From NORP240 sp942492445 (lineage in GTDB: Bacteria > Pseudomonadota > Gammaproteobacteria > Pseudomonadales > Pseudohongiellaceae): a DNA stretch of 64,000 bases. The position numbers and the translations under genes were made by a program. The DNA is taken from assembly GCA_942492445.1 (NCBI GenBank), contig CALOEW010000086.1, forward strand, positions 158,897 through 222,896. Direction: 5' to 3'. Position 1 is the first letter of the stretch. Every line of letters begins with the position of its first letter. The notes beneath the pieces were generated by a model. The model was not told where the DNA came from and made no database searches. It worked only from the letters and a program-made list of their open reading frames with translations. Shown piece after piece: positions 1 through 8,196 of this stretch.

Positions 1-2
1 GT

Positions 3-1367
3 GTCGCCCGCAAAGCGTTCCACTCTATTCTGGGAAAATATCGCCAGGAAGGGCAATGCACTCACGCGCTGGTTTCCAGCTGGCGGGAACTGGGCAGTGC
101 CCGGGCTTCGAGCATACTGCCTGACAGAAACCCTGTAAGCGAGAATTGCGCGCCATGGCCCGATCTGCCTGAGAAGCCATCGATCGCTGTGCTTGATTTT
201 CTCTGCGTCGGCGATCACGACCTGGGCAATGTACTGGCTCGGGGGCTTACCGTCGATCTGAATTCAAGACTTGCCGGATTCCCTGGGTTCTTTGTCATCT
301 CGAGAGAATCTTCCGCAAGATTTGCTGCACAGGCATTTTCTCCCAGAGGCATCGGGCAGTGTCTGGGGGTCAGGTATCTTTTAACGGGCTCGACGCAGCG
401 ATGGGATCGCCGGGTCAGAGTTACAGTAAGCCTTCATGATGCCATCAACGAAAATGAAATCTGGTCCGAGCACTATGATCGGTGGCTTGATGATCTATTC
501 GATGTGCAGGACGACATTACCGGTGAAGTAATAGCAGCCATCGAGCCTGCTATAGAATCGGCGGAGGCGAGACGTTCACTGTTGAAGCAGCCTGAAAATC
601 TCAATGCCTGGGAATATTTCCATCGTGGCCTGTGGCACTGCTACCATTTTCTGCCCGGAGAGATCGAGAAAGCAAGCAGAATGTTTGCCAGTGCTACGGC
701 GCTCGATCCAAATTTTTCACGGGAGCACGCCGGACTTTCCTTTACACATTTTTCCCGGGCATTTCTTAACAGCGCCGACGATGTGGATAGCGAGATCGCC
801 TGCTCCGTGGATTCCGGAAAGGCAAGTGTGGCGCTCGACTCCCGGGATTCAATGGCTCACTGGTCACTGGGGCGCGCACTGTTTCTGTCCCGACAGCATG
901 ATCAGGCATTAGCCTCCATAGACCGGTCCCTGGATATCAATCCCAACTATGCTCAGGGTCATTATGCCAGGGGGTTCATAGGAATTCATGCCGGCCAGGA
1001 TGAACTATCCCTGTCTCACCTTGACTCGGCTCAGCGCCTCAGTCCGTTCGACCCTCTGCTTTTCGCCATGAAGTCAAGCCGCGGAATTTCGCTGGCGCAC
1101 CAGGGTCGGTTCGAGGAAGCTGTGAGCTGGGCACTGAGAGCGACTCAGGAACCCAACGCGCATTTCCATATTTACGCAATTGCGGCAGCCTGCCTTGAAC
1201 TGGCAGGGCGCACTGCGGAGGCCCGGGACAAAGCCTGCTGGGTCCTGCGTAACAGGCCGGATTTCAATCTGGCTGTTTTCAAACGCAGTTTCCCGCACAA
1301 ATGCGAGGAGCAGAGAAAACACCTTCTCGATGCCCTGCAACGGGCGGGGATTCCGGGAGTGGCTTGA
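3..1367 (+). CDS. TolB-like/TPR regulatory-type protein, 5' end outside window
   Basis: The frame is open from the first bases of the window, so the gene starts upstream. A first ATG-like start near 189 would cut into a conserved domain. The visible part reads LPEKPSIAVLDF followed by a segment ending in the VISRES motif, then YLLTGSTQRWDRRVRVTVSL and EIWSEHYDR. This is the N-terminal TolB-like module typical of adenylate-cyclase-associated and CadC/winged-helix-type signalling proteins. The C-terminal half (about 600-1360) is a run of TPR-like helices (ALDPNF, SLDINPNYAQGHY, LSPFDPLLF). The first 50 visible residues could be the end of a BTAD-like or other regulatory domain, but this is weak. 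Such proteins usually carry an N-terminal DNA-binding or cyclase domain, which cannot be seen here. Role: probably signal-responsive regulation; ligand unknown. Confidence 0.7.
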   Translation, partial: VARKAFHSILGKYRQEGQCTHALVSSWRELGSARASSILPDRNPVSENCAPWPDLPEKPSIAVLDFLCVGDHDLGNVLARGLTVDLNSRLAGFPGFFVISRESSARFAAQAFSPRGIGQCLGVRYLLTGSTQRWDRRVRVTVSLHDAINENEIWSEHYDRWLDDLFDVQDDITGEVIAAIEPAIESAEARRSLLKQPENLNAWEYFHRGLWHCYHFLPGEIEKASRMFASATALDPNFSREHAGLSFTHFSRAFLNSADDVDSEIACSVDSGKASVALDSRDSMAHWSLGRALFLSRQHDQALASIDRSLDINPNYAQGHYARGFIGIHAGQDELSLSHLDSAQRLSPFDPLLFAMKSSRGISLAHQGRFEEAVSWALRATQEPNAHFHIYAIAAACLELAGRTAEARDKACWVLRNRPDFNLAVFKRSFPHKCEEQRKHLLDALQRAGIPGVA

Positions 1368-1539
1368 GTCTGGTACCCTGTCCCGGAGCGGTTGTTTGCT
1401 TTCGCTCCTTTCCGGATCAGTCTGACCCAGGTGTTTGTTTCCCGCCCCTCGTCCGGAAAGTTAAGGCATGTAATTTGCAGCCTGTTTCATCGATAGTTTC
1501 CAGTCAATTCTTGTAACCAGAAATTTTCCGGAGTGCGTC

Positions 1540-1740
1540 ATGAACATGCAGGAAATCCGAGGTATTGCCAAACAGATGGGGATCACTTCCAGCAACAAAC
1601 CAAAGACAGAACTTATACGGCTGATTCAAGCCTCTGAAGGCAATTTTGAGTGCTTCGCCACTGCCAGGGACGGAACTTGCGACCAGCTCGATTGCCTGTG
1701 GCGTAAGGACTGTTTCGCCATGTCCAGGCGGACACACTGA
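1540..1740 (+). CDS. small SAP-domain protein with four cysteines
   Basis: A 66-residue protein. Residues 3-33 (MQEIRGIAKQMGI, KTELIRLIQ) match the helix-extended-helix pattern of SAP/Rho-N domains, which bind nucleic acid. The second half has cysteines at 38, 47, 52 and 58 with a conserved-looking DQLDCLWRKDC stretch, a possible metal site. A GGAG sequence lies about six bases before the ATG. It stands alone between the TPR gene and the convergent minus-strand tam cluster. Small proteins of this build are widespread in proteobacteria, but I know of no firm function. A nucleic-acid-binding role is inferred from the fold only. Confidence 0.7.
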   Translation: MNMQEIRGIAKQMGITSSNKPKTELIRLIQASEGNFECFATARDGTCDQLDCLWRKDCFAMSRRTH

Positions 1741-1934
1741 TTCCCTGGCTGGCGAGCTCTGTCGCGGTTACCGATATCGCGCACCAAGTTGGCCATAGTC
1801 GCGATTTCCCTGTTTGAACAGGGTGCAGGGGGCGCAAGACCGCCGTCTGGCCCCAGTTGCGGAAAGGGGATTGAGGCCGCTATCGGGTCGAGTTAAGAGA
1901 CCTCTGAATCAGCAGGGTAATGCCCTGGCGTTGT

Positions 1935-2397
1935 TTATTCAGCGGTTACGTTAGCCCGCTGTGGAGGGAGCCTTTGTGCCTGGTGTTCTCGGTAGTCGAA
2001 GTATTTCTGGTTCCTGCGTCGAACGGATGAGGCAGACATTGCCAGCATCAGGTAAAAAACCGTGAATACCAGATACTCGACACCGACATTGACCAGCAGG
2101 ATAGCCACCATAGTGGTGGCAAGGACCAGGATAGCGACTGCCCAGGACAGCCATTCCCAGCAAACCAGAGCACTCCTGGAGTAGTGCCTGATTCCCGGGT
2201 CCGCAATTCAACGCGCCGATGCCCAACAGGAGAAAGAACAGTGCGTCTCGCAGGAACAGCGCATTGCGCAGGGACAGAGAGCCATTGGCACTGAGCAGGC
2301 CAAGAGCAAATACCATTCCCAGGCAGGAAGCAGCACAGGCCAGGATGCCGACGAATACAATGAACAGTCCATAAAATTGCAGACCGGAGTTTCTCAT
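1935..2397 (-). pseudogene. four-helix inner-membrane protein gene interrupted by a +1 frameshift
   Basis: The start codon lies 4 bases beyond the tamB stop, so this is the third gene of the tam operon. The first frame encodes two hydrophobic segments (YGLFIVFVGILACAASCLG; ALFFLLLGIGALN) and then turns into unlikely, cysteine- and glycine-rich sequence. The neighbouring frame, open down to a TAA at 1935-1937, encodes ADPGIRHYSRSALVCWEWLS followed by two more clear membrane segments (WAVAILVLATTMVAILLV; EYLVFTVFYLMLAM) and a basic tail. The total is 463 bases, one more than a multiple of three, so removing one base near 2170-2210 restores a protein of about 153 residues. Function unknown. Sequencing error and true inactivation are both possible. 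Confidence 0.7.
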
Positions 2398-2401
2398 GGT
2401 G

Positions 2402-5400
2402 TTACCTCTCTACCCGGTAGATCAGGTCGACACTCTGGTATTCCCCTGTCTCGGCCTGCAGAGTGATGTGGTCGGTCAGGATGTAGTCCAACGCGAGCTT
2501 GGACTGGTGATCGAACAGCCCGAACCCGTAGCGGATAAAAATATCCGGAGTCAGGTATTTACCCACGGTCAGAGTGGTATTGTTGATGTTTCCGGAATTG
2601 GTGATGGCCAGGGAATCCAGTCCCAGCTGTTCGCGCACCTGGTTGGTAAGCCCCTGGCTCCTGCTCAGGCCCAGCCTGGCGATGGATCCAAGCACTGCGT
2701 CCCGGTCCTGCTCTCCCTGGCCGATCTCAGAGAAGGGTTTGCCGGTGGCCAGGATTGCTATGATGTCGCCGTCGGGCAGGGCAGGTGTGGAGAAAAGCTG
2801 GCTGCGGATGTTTTTCAGGGTGCCATTCATCAACACCCCGACTGTGGTTCCTTCCACGGTACGCGTGGCGCGGATATCCAGTGCCGGATTGTCAATGGGG
2901 CCGAAAAACAATAACTTGCCACCGCGGATCTGCAGCGATTGACCGTACATGCGGTAGTCTCCCCTGACAATCTGCAATTCACCGTAGGTCAGGTTGGTCC
3001 CATTGACCTGCTGCAGGACATTGAGATTCCCCGCAACCGTGGAGGTGAACCCGAACCCGTTGAGGCTGATGTTTTCTCCGAGAAGAATGTTCACGTCCGC
3101 AACCACCGGTATACTGAATACTGTGCTCTGTTCTGATGCATGCGCAGCGGCCAGCTGCGGGCGATCGGAAGGGTACCCGACCACGACGGCGTCTCTGGAA
3201 ACATCAACCGCCTGCTCGGGAAGCTCGCGCACAGTGATGTTGAGAGTTGGAACAAACAGGTCGCCGGTCACGTCGATTCTGGTGTTGCCGGCACTTATCC
3301 CAAGATCCGGAGAGACTGCCAGGTTCAGATCGGGTAGATTCGCCAGGCTGAAGCGGTCCCCGGAAAGCTGTGCCTCAAGCCGGCGTGAGGCTGAGAAGGG
3401 CTCAATTATTCGCCCCGACAGCGCCAGATTTCCACCGTTCGAGCTGAGGCTGGCACCGAGTTCGATCAGTTCGTTATCGCGACTGTTCAGGTTTGCGTTG
3501 ATCGCGGTCAGAACGATCCCCAGAGGCCGCAAACTCACCTGTCCCTCTGTGAGCTGCAGTTCCATTGCCAGGCTGGGATTCTCCAGGCTGCCGCCCAGCA
3601 CGAGGCTGGTAGCCAGACTCCCTTGCACTTCCGAGGCTTCCGGAACAAAGGCTTCCAGCCAGCCCAGGTCATCCAGGTTTGCATTGAGTGTGCCCTCGAG
3701 AGCGCCATTCGGGGCCAGGGCGACACGGGAGCTGAAAGAGCCACCGCTGCTGGCAGTAAGGCCACGGCTGTCAATCTGTCGCTCCAGATTGCCGCCAACC
3801 TGTGCTTCCCAGCTTTCATTCTCCAGGCGAGCCTCCACGCTGGATTCTTTCAGCAGCCAGATCTGCGACTCTGACTCTACAATTTCCGGGGGCTGAAGCT
3901 CTTCGCCATCGGCGGAACGAATGGTTAAGGTGAGGTCTCGGGGCAGCAGGCGGGCTTCTATCACCGGTCCTGAGGCTGCTTCAAGGACGGCAGAAAATTC
4001 GGCATCGGCAGTGCCGCCGAGACTGACACTTTCAGGAAGGTGGGGGATAGCCTGCAGACGAAAGTTCATCGCTTCGGGCAGAGCGTCCGGGTGATTGAAT
4101 AGCTCCAGTGGGTAGTTGTTGATGCGTCCGGTCAAGCGGGTAACAGGGGCAGTTGCCCGATCCTGCATGGCGAGATCAATACAGATGGATGCTGCATTCT
4201 GCCACCAGCAGTTGCCGGTCACACCGATGGCGTCGGAAGTGACGGAAATGGCTACGGCAGAATTGGTGGACCAGTTGCCCACGGGTGTGGTCAGAGTGCC
4301 GTTGCTGAGTTCTCCATCCCAGGCAAGTGCAGAAAGGTCGGTGAAGCCCCCTGTCAAGTCAAGATCGACGTCACCGTAACTGGAACGGGCCAGCAGAATG
4401 GCCCGATGGCTTGTTTCGGTCCCCGAGACCTGAAATTGGAGACCGTCGATTGTGTCCACCCTTGCGCCGGTTGCCAGGCTCGCCCCGCTGGCCGTCAGCC
4501 GGCCTTCTAGAGCGCCCTCCTGACGGGAAAGGTCGAGTTGCAGGGAATCAATGCTGCTTCCCCGATAGCGGACCGTGTTCAATGTCAGGGTTGATACAAG
4601 TTCCACATCCGCAGGTTCCCCGGAAATCTCGCCACTGGCACTCAGGCGGCCCTCCAGCCCCGGCATCAATTGATCCAGGCGCGGGGCCTGCACCTGCCAG
4701 TTGAAATCAAGTTGTTCAGCCAGGCTGCCGGTGACAAACAGCCGATTGTCCGAAGTCGCAAGGTTGAAGTTGTCCACGTGCAGTCTGCCAGCACCATAGT
4801 CGATCCGGCCCCCTCCCTGGAACGGGTAATCGCCCAGCTCCCCACTCAGTTCCGCGATCTGCAGGGTCACGGATGTGTCGCCGGCGACGTTGGAAAACGA
4901 CAGGTCGCCATTGCTGTGCAGATTGAAAAGTTCGAAAGGCAGTACTTCGCCCGCACCGGTTGTCATGAAGTTCTCAACATAGGCAAGCGGTGAGTTTTCC
5001 GAAAGCCGGTAGTGCAAAGACCCCTGCATTCCGCTGTTCAGACTCAAGGAGGCTGAACCGGTCAACAAGCCGCTGGGAGTGGCGAGTTCATAGGAACCAA
5101 TCTCAAGGCTGTCGCCGAGCCAGCGGCCGTCGATTGAAAACCTGGAAGCAGGCGCCAGGTCGCTCTCAATTTCGGTGGCAAGTGATATCTGAAGCTCCCG
5201 CAAGCTTCCACTTGTCTCCAGTGCAAGGTTGTTCAGCGCCACCCGGATACCGGTCAGTTCTGATGGCAGGACTACAGAGTCGCCACTATGACTCAGGTTG
5301 ATTTGGAGTTCGCTCCCCGATACACCGGTATCGACCACACCTACACTGGTGAGACTGAATGGCCGTGTCAGGTTGTGGGCAACAGCAAGCCGGGTCAGAT

Positions 5401-6109
5401 CTCCCCCAAGCGAGAGATCACCGGACATCGGCCCCGACCCGGGGTAAATATCCTGATTGTATTGCCAATCCAGGTTTACGTTCATCGGCAGGTGACCTGT
5501 CAGGGTCAGTGTCAGATTCCCCCCGATGTCGGCGAGTTCCGATTCCAGCGCAAACCCAGAAATAGTCAATTCCTGCCCCACCAATCGAACATCGGATTGC
5601 AGCGCGTCAAGCTGTAACTGCTGTCCGGGTTGGCGATAGGTCAGATTGTTGAAGGCTACCTTGCCAAATTCGAAAGTGAGCGGAAGTGGGCTGAAGTCCA
5701 GCAAGGGTTGTCCCACAACTCTTGGCGTTGCTGGAGGTGCTTCTCCCGGCGTGCGTTCAATAACGGTTCCAGACACCAGGAGTTCAGGTATCGACACCTG
5801 GCGCGACAACAACATTAGGGGATTCCAGCCAATATCGACTTCGGCAACCGAAACCCGCAGGCCGTCATTGCTGTACTGCACATCCTGCAGATGCAGCTGT
5901 CCAGTCAGTGTTCCGGTTGCCTGGCCGAGTGAGAACTGGTGGCCGGGCAGGCCGTTCAGTTGTTCGACAATCCGCGCCAGAGCCCAGCGGCTGCCACCCT
6001 GGGTGGACAGAATCAGGCTTACGGATACCAGGACCAGAAGCACCAGGCCAAGCAGGCTGAGCAGAAGGCTGACTGCTGCTTTTCTGATCTGCCGCAGGGG
6101 CAGTTTCAC
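2402..6109 (-). CDS. tamB: TamB, inner-membrane subunit of the translocation and assembly module
   Basis: A 1235-residue protein, close to the usual length of TamB (DUF490 family). It has one N-terminal signal anchor (about residues 11-35, LLSLLGLVLLVLVSVSLIL), then a very long periplasmic region of repeating short beta segments, as in the lipid-carrying groove of AsmA/TamB-type proteins. The conserved C-terminal domain reads DIIAILATGKPFSEIG ... LTVGKYLTPDIFIRYGFGLFD and ends in an aromatic-basic tail. It works with TamA in outer-membrane protein insertion, and TamB-like proteins are implicated in phospholipid transport to the outer membrane. Its start overlaps the tamA stop by four bases (ATGA type), showing translational coupling. 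Confidence 0.95.
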   Translation of the reverse strand: MKLPLRQIRKAAVSLLLSLLGLVLLVLVSVSLILSTQGGSRWALARIVEQLNGLPGHQFSLGQATGTLTGQLHLQDVQYSNDGLRVSVAEVDIGWNPLMLLSRQVSIPELLVSGTVIERTPGEAPPATPRVVGQPLLDFSPLPLTFEFGKVAFNNLTYRQPGQQLQLDALQSDVRLVGQELTISGFALESELADIGGNLTLTLTGHLPMNVNLDWQYNQDIYPGSGPMSGDLSLGGDLTRLAVAHNLTRPFSLTSVGVVDTGVSGSELQINLSHSGDSVVLPSELTGIRVALNNLALETSGSLRELQISLATEIESDLAPASRFSIDGRWLGDSLEIGSYELATPSGLLTGSASLSLNSGMQGSLHYRLSENSPLAYVENFMTTGAGEVLPFELFNLHSNGDLSFSNVAGDTSVTLQIAELSGELGDYPFQGGGRIDYGAGRLHVDNFNLATSDNRLFVTGSLAEQLDFNWQVQAPRLDQLMPGLEGRLSASGEISGEPADVELVSTLTLNTVRYRGSSIDSLQLDLSRQEGALEGRLTASGASLATGARVDTIDGLQFQVSGTETSHRAILLARSSYGDVDLDLTGGFTDLSALAWDGELSNGTLTTPVGNWSTNSAVAISVTSDAIGVTGNCWWQNAASICIDLAMQDRATAPVTRLTGRINNYPLELFNHPDALPEAMNFRLQAIPHLPESVSLGGTADAEFSAVLEAASGPVIEARLLPRDLTLTIRSADGEELQPPEIVESESQIWLLKESSVEARLENESWEAQVGGNLERQIDSRGLTASSGGSFSSRVALAPNGALEGTLNANLDDLGWLEAFVPEASEVQGSLATSLVLGGSLENPSLAMELQLTEGQVSLRPLGIVLTAINANLNSRDNELIELGASLSSNGGNLALSGRIIEPFSASRRLEAQLSGDRFSLANLPDLNLAVSPDLGISAGNTRIDVTGDLFVPTLNITVRELPEQAVDVSRDAVVVGYPSDRPQLAAAHASEQSTVFSIPVVADVNILLGENISLNGFGFTSTVAGNLNVLQQVNGTNLTYGELQIVRGDYRMYGQSLQIRGGKLLFFGPIDNPALDIRATRTVEGTTVGVLMNGTLKNIRSQLFSTPALPDGDIIAILATGKPFSEIGQGEQDRDAVLGSIARLGLSRSQGLTNQVREQLGLDSLAITNSGNINNTTLTVGKYLTPDIFIRYGFGLFDHQSKLALDYILTDHITLQAETGEYQSVDLIYRVER

Positions 6110-7899
6110 AGATCGGGCCCCATGGTCAGGTGCAGCCGAAGCTTGTTGTCGTTGTCCAGTGCCGATGCCAGGTCCAGACGCACCGGCCCGAGTGGTGATA
6201 GCCAGCGCACACCGATGCCCACGCTCTTCTGCAGCTCGAAACTCGCCGGGTCCAGGAATGCATTGCCGGCGTCGGCGAAAATTGCCAGCTTCCAGGCAGG
6301 CAACACGTTGAAGTCGTACTCGACACTTCCTACCAGCAGGTGCTTGCCGCCGGTCACTTCGCCGTTGTCATCCAAAGGAGCCAGCGATTGATACCTGTAG
6401 CCGCGAACGGACTGGTCCCCTCCTGAGAAATACTGGATTGAGACAGGGAGCTCGTTGATGTTGTCAGTGACCGTGGTCCCGGCTTCAAACCTGAACAACA
6501 CTCTACCCGGGCCCAACGGATTGATCAGCTTGCCACCCAGGTGGAGCTGCAGAAACGTCTCGGTCGACATCAGGGTGTCCGATGCCCCGCTCAGCTGGCC
6601 GAAGAAACTCCAGCCCCGTTGCGGGTAGAGGGCATCATCTGCCCGCGTGCGGGAGAGGCTGACTCCGGGAATAAACAAATCCGCGACATCGTCCGCGTCG
6701 TTGAGTGTGGAGCGATCGTGCTGGTAGTTGAAGAAAAAAGTCTGTCGCCACAGCCAGCGGTTGATAAAACTGTAACTGGCGCCCAGTTTGGCGGTTCTGG
6801 CAATGAACGTGTCTGTGTCTTCATGCTGGAGTCCGCCGGAAAAAACCAGTTGTTCCGTGGCCGGGTTGTTCCAGGGAATGGTGTAATTTGCGTCAATGCT
6901 CTGCTGAATGGGCGAAGCGCTGGATTTGACGTCAATGCGGTGGCCGCGGTCATTGAGATAGCGATCCTCATAATCCATACGCACGCGTGGACCGATGTCC
7001 GTGGTCGCACCGACTCCTGTTGAGTAGACGCGTCGGGGCCTGAGCTCCAGCCCGACCTGAATGGGAATCTGTTGCCCGGCTGCCAGCTCAAGTGACGGTG
7101 TGACGTTAACGCTGCTGAAATAATAGCTTTCGCTGAGTACGTTCCTCAGGTCGATGAGGCTGGCAGTGGAGTAATCACTGCCATTCTGGAACTCGATGTA
7201 GCGCCTGATAAAGTTTTCCGACAGGCCGTCCACCGGTTGCAGGATGATTTCACCGAACTGGAAGCGTTCCCCGGGTTCGAATTCGATGTCAATTTCCGCG
7301 GTGTTGCTCTGTAGATTCAGCCGCAGTTCGGAGTTGGCAAACCGGGCCGAGAAGAAACCCAGTTCTACTGCTCTGGAACTCAATTCGGACTTGCTTCGTT
7401 CGTACATTGAATGATTCAGCTGGTCGCCGACCTGGACCGGCAGATCCTCGAGGGTTTCGGAAAACAGTTCAGGGCTGCTTGTTACCTTGACGTCGACAGC
7501 GGCAACAGTCACCGCTTCTCCAGAATCGACTGAGATCTGCAACCCCCAGCAGTCCTCTTCTTCAAGGAAATAGGTTTCTTCATTCAGCGAATAATATCCA
7601 AGCGCCCATCCTGCCCGCACGATCTGGCGGCGAATATCAGGCAGATAGCGGTTTAGAGCCCGGGGGGTGGTTTCACAGGATTGGCCGGGCAACTGCACCA
7701 GCGCACGGATATTGTCCTCCAGTTCAGGAGGAGCGTCAGAAATACGAAGGGCCGGAGACTGCGCACCGGCAATTCCGCTCAGGACTATCGCCAGGCAGAC
7801 AAAGAGCATCTGAACCCTCAGGCGCGATGCACCTGGTTCTGCATTGGGGTGTACACCGGGAACTTTCTGGGCAGTTTCGTTGTCGTTCAAGATCATCAT
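6106..7899 (-). CDS. tamA: TamA, Omp85-family outer-membrane assembly protein
   Basis: The protein has periplasmic POTRA domains (about residues 60-290) followed by a 16-strand Omp85 barrel. The hallmark loop motif is SVRGYRYQSLAPLD at about residues 497-510, and the C-terminus ends in alternating aromatic/hydrophobic residues. Two starts are possible. The longest frame begins with ATGATG at 7899 without a visible ribosome site. The ATG at 7809 (residue 31) follows GAGGGTTCAG and begins directly with the hydrophobic signal core LFVCLAIVLSGIAGA-QS. I prefer 7809, although the shorter form lacks the usual N-terminal positive charges. First gene of the tamA-tamB-membrane protein operon. Confidence 0.93.
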   Translation of the reverse strand: MMILNDNETAQKVPGVHPNAEPGASRLRVQMLFVCLAIVLSGIAGAQSPALRISDAPPELEDNIRALVQLPGQSCETTPRALNRYLPDIRRQIVRAGWALGYYSLNEETYFLEEEDCWGLQISVDSGEAVTVAAVDVKVTSSPELFSETLEDLPVQVGDQLNHSMYERSKSELSSRAVELGFFSARFANSELRLNLQSNTAEIDIEFEPGERFQFGEIILQPVDGLSENFIRRYIEFQNGSDYSTASLIDLRNVLSESYYFSSVNVTPSLELAAGQQIPIQVGLELRPRRVYSTGVGATTDIGPRVRMDYEDRYLNDRGHRIDVKSSASPIQQSIDANYTIPWNNPATEQLVFSGGLQHEDTDTFIARTAKLGASYSFINRWLWRQTFFFNYQHDRSTLNDADDVADLFIPGVSLSRTRADDALYPQRGWSFFGQLSGASDTLMSTETFLQLHLGGKLINPLGPGRVLFRFEAGTTVTDNINELPVSIQYFSGGDQSVRGYRYQSLAPLDDNGEVTGGKHLLVGSVEYDFNVLPAWKLAIFADAGNAFLDPASFELQKSVGIGVRWLSPLGPVRLDLASALDNDNKLRLHLTMGPDL

Positions 7900-8196
7900 T
7901 TAACGCTGGTGGGCAAGTCGAGGCGAAGTATAAGGTTACGAAGTGACAACTGGCTATCAGCGGCCAGGAGACGGGTGACATCGGAATGTCAGATCCAGAT
8001 AGAAAGAAACCAGACAGAGCGCCCCTTTTGGCCTGTCGGAAACTTATAAGGGTACTCTGGCTTGCTTGTGAGTTACCTGTCAAGGCATATTGCCGCGGAC
8101 ATACATCGGCCTGTCAAGAGAGCTGGGCGTTTGGGCTTTGGAGGGCTTGAAAGGCCAGGCAGCCCACGAATTTCGGCCCTGCTAGGTCCAGGACAC
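7900..8196. other. intergenic region upstream of tamA
   Basis: A stretch of 297 bases between the quinoprotein stop and tamA, both on the minus strand. I see no gene-like frame and no clear terminator. It must hold the tam operon promoter unless tamA is read through from the quinoprotein gene; no consensus promoter stood out. Confidence 0.4.
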
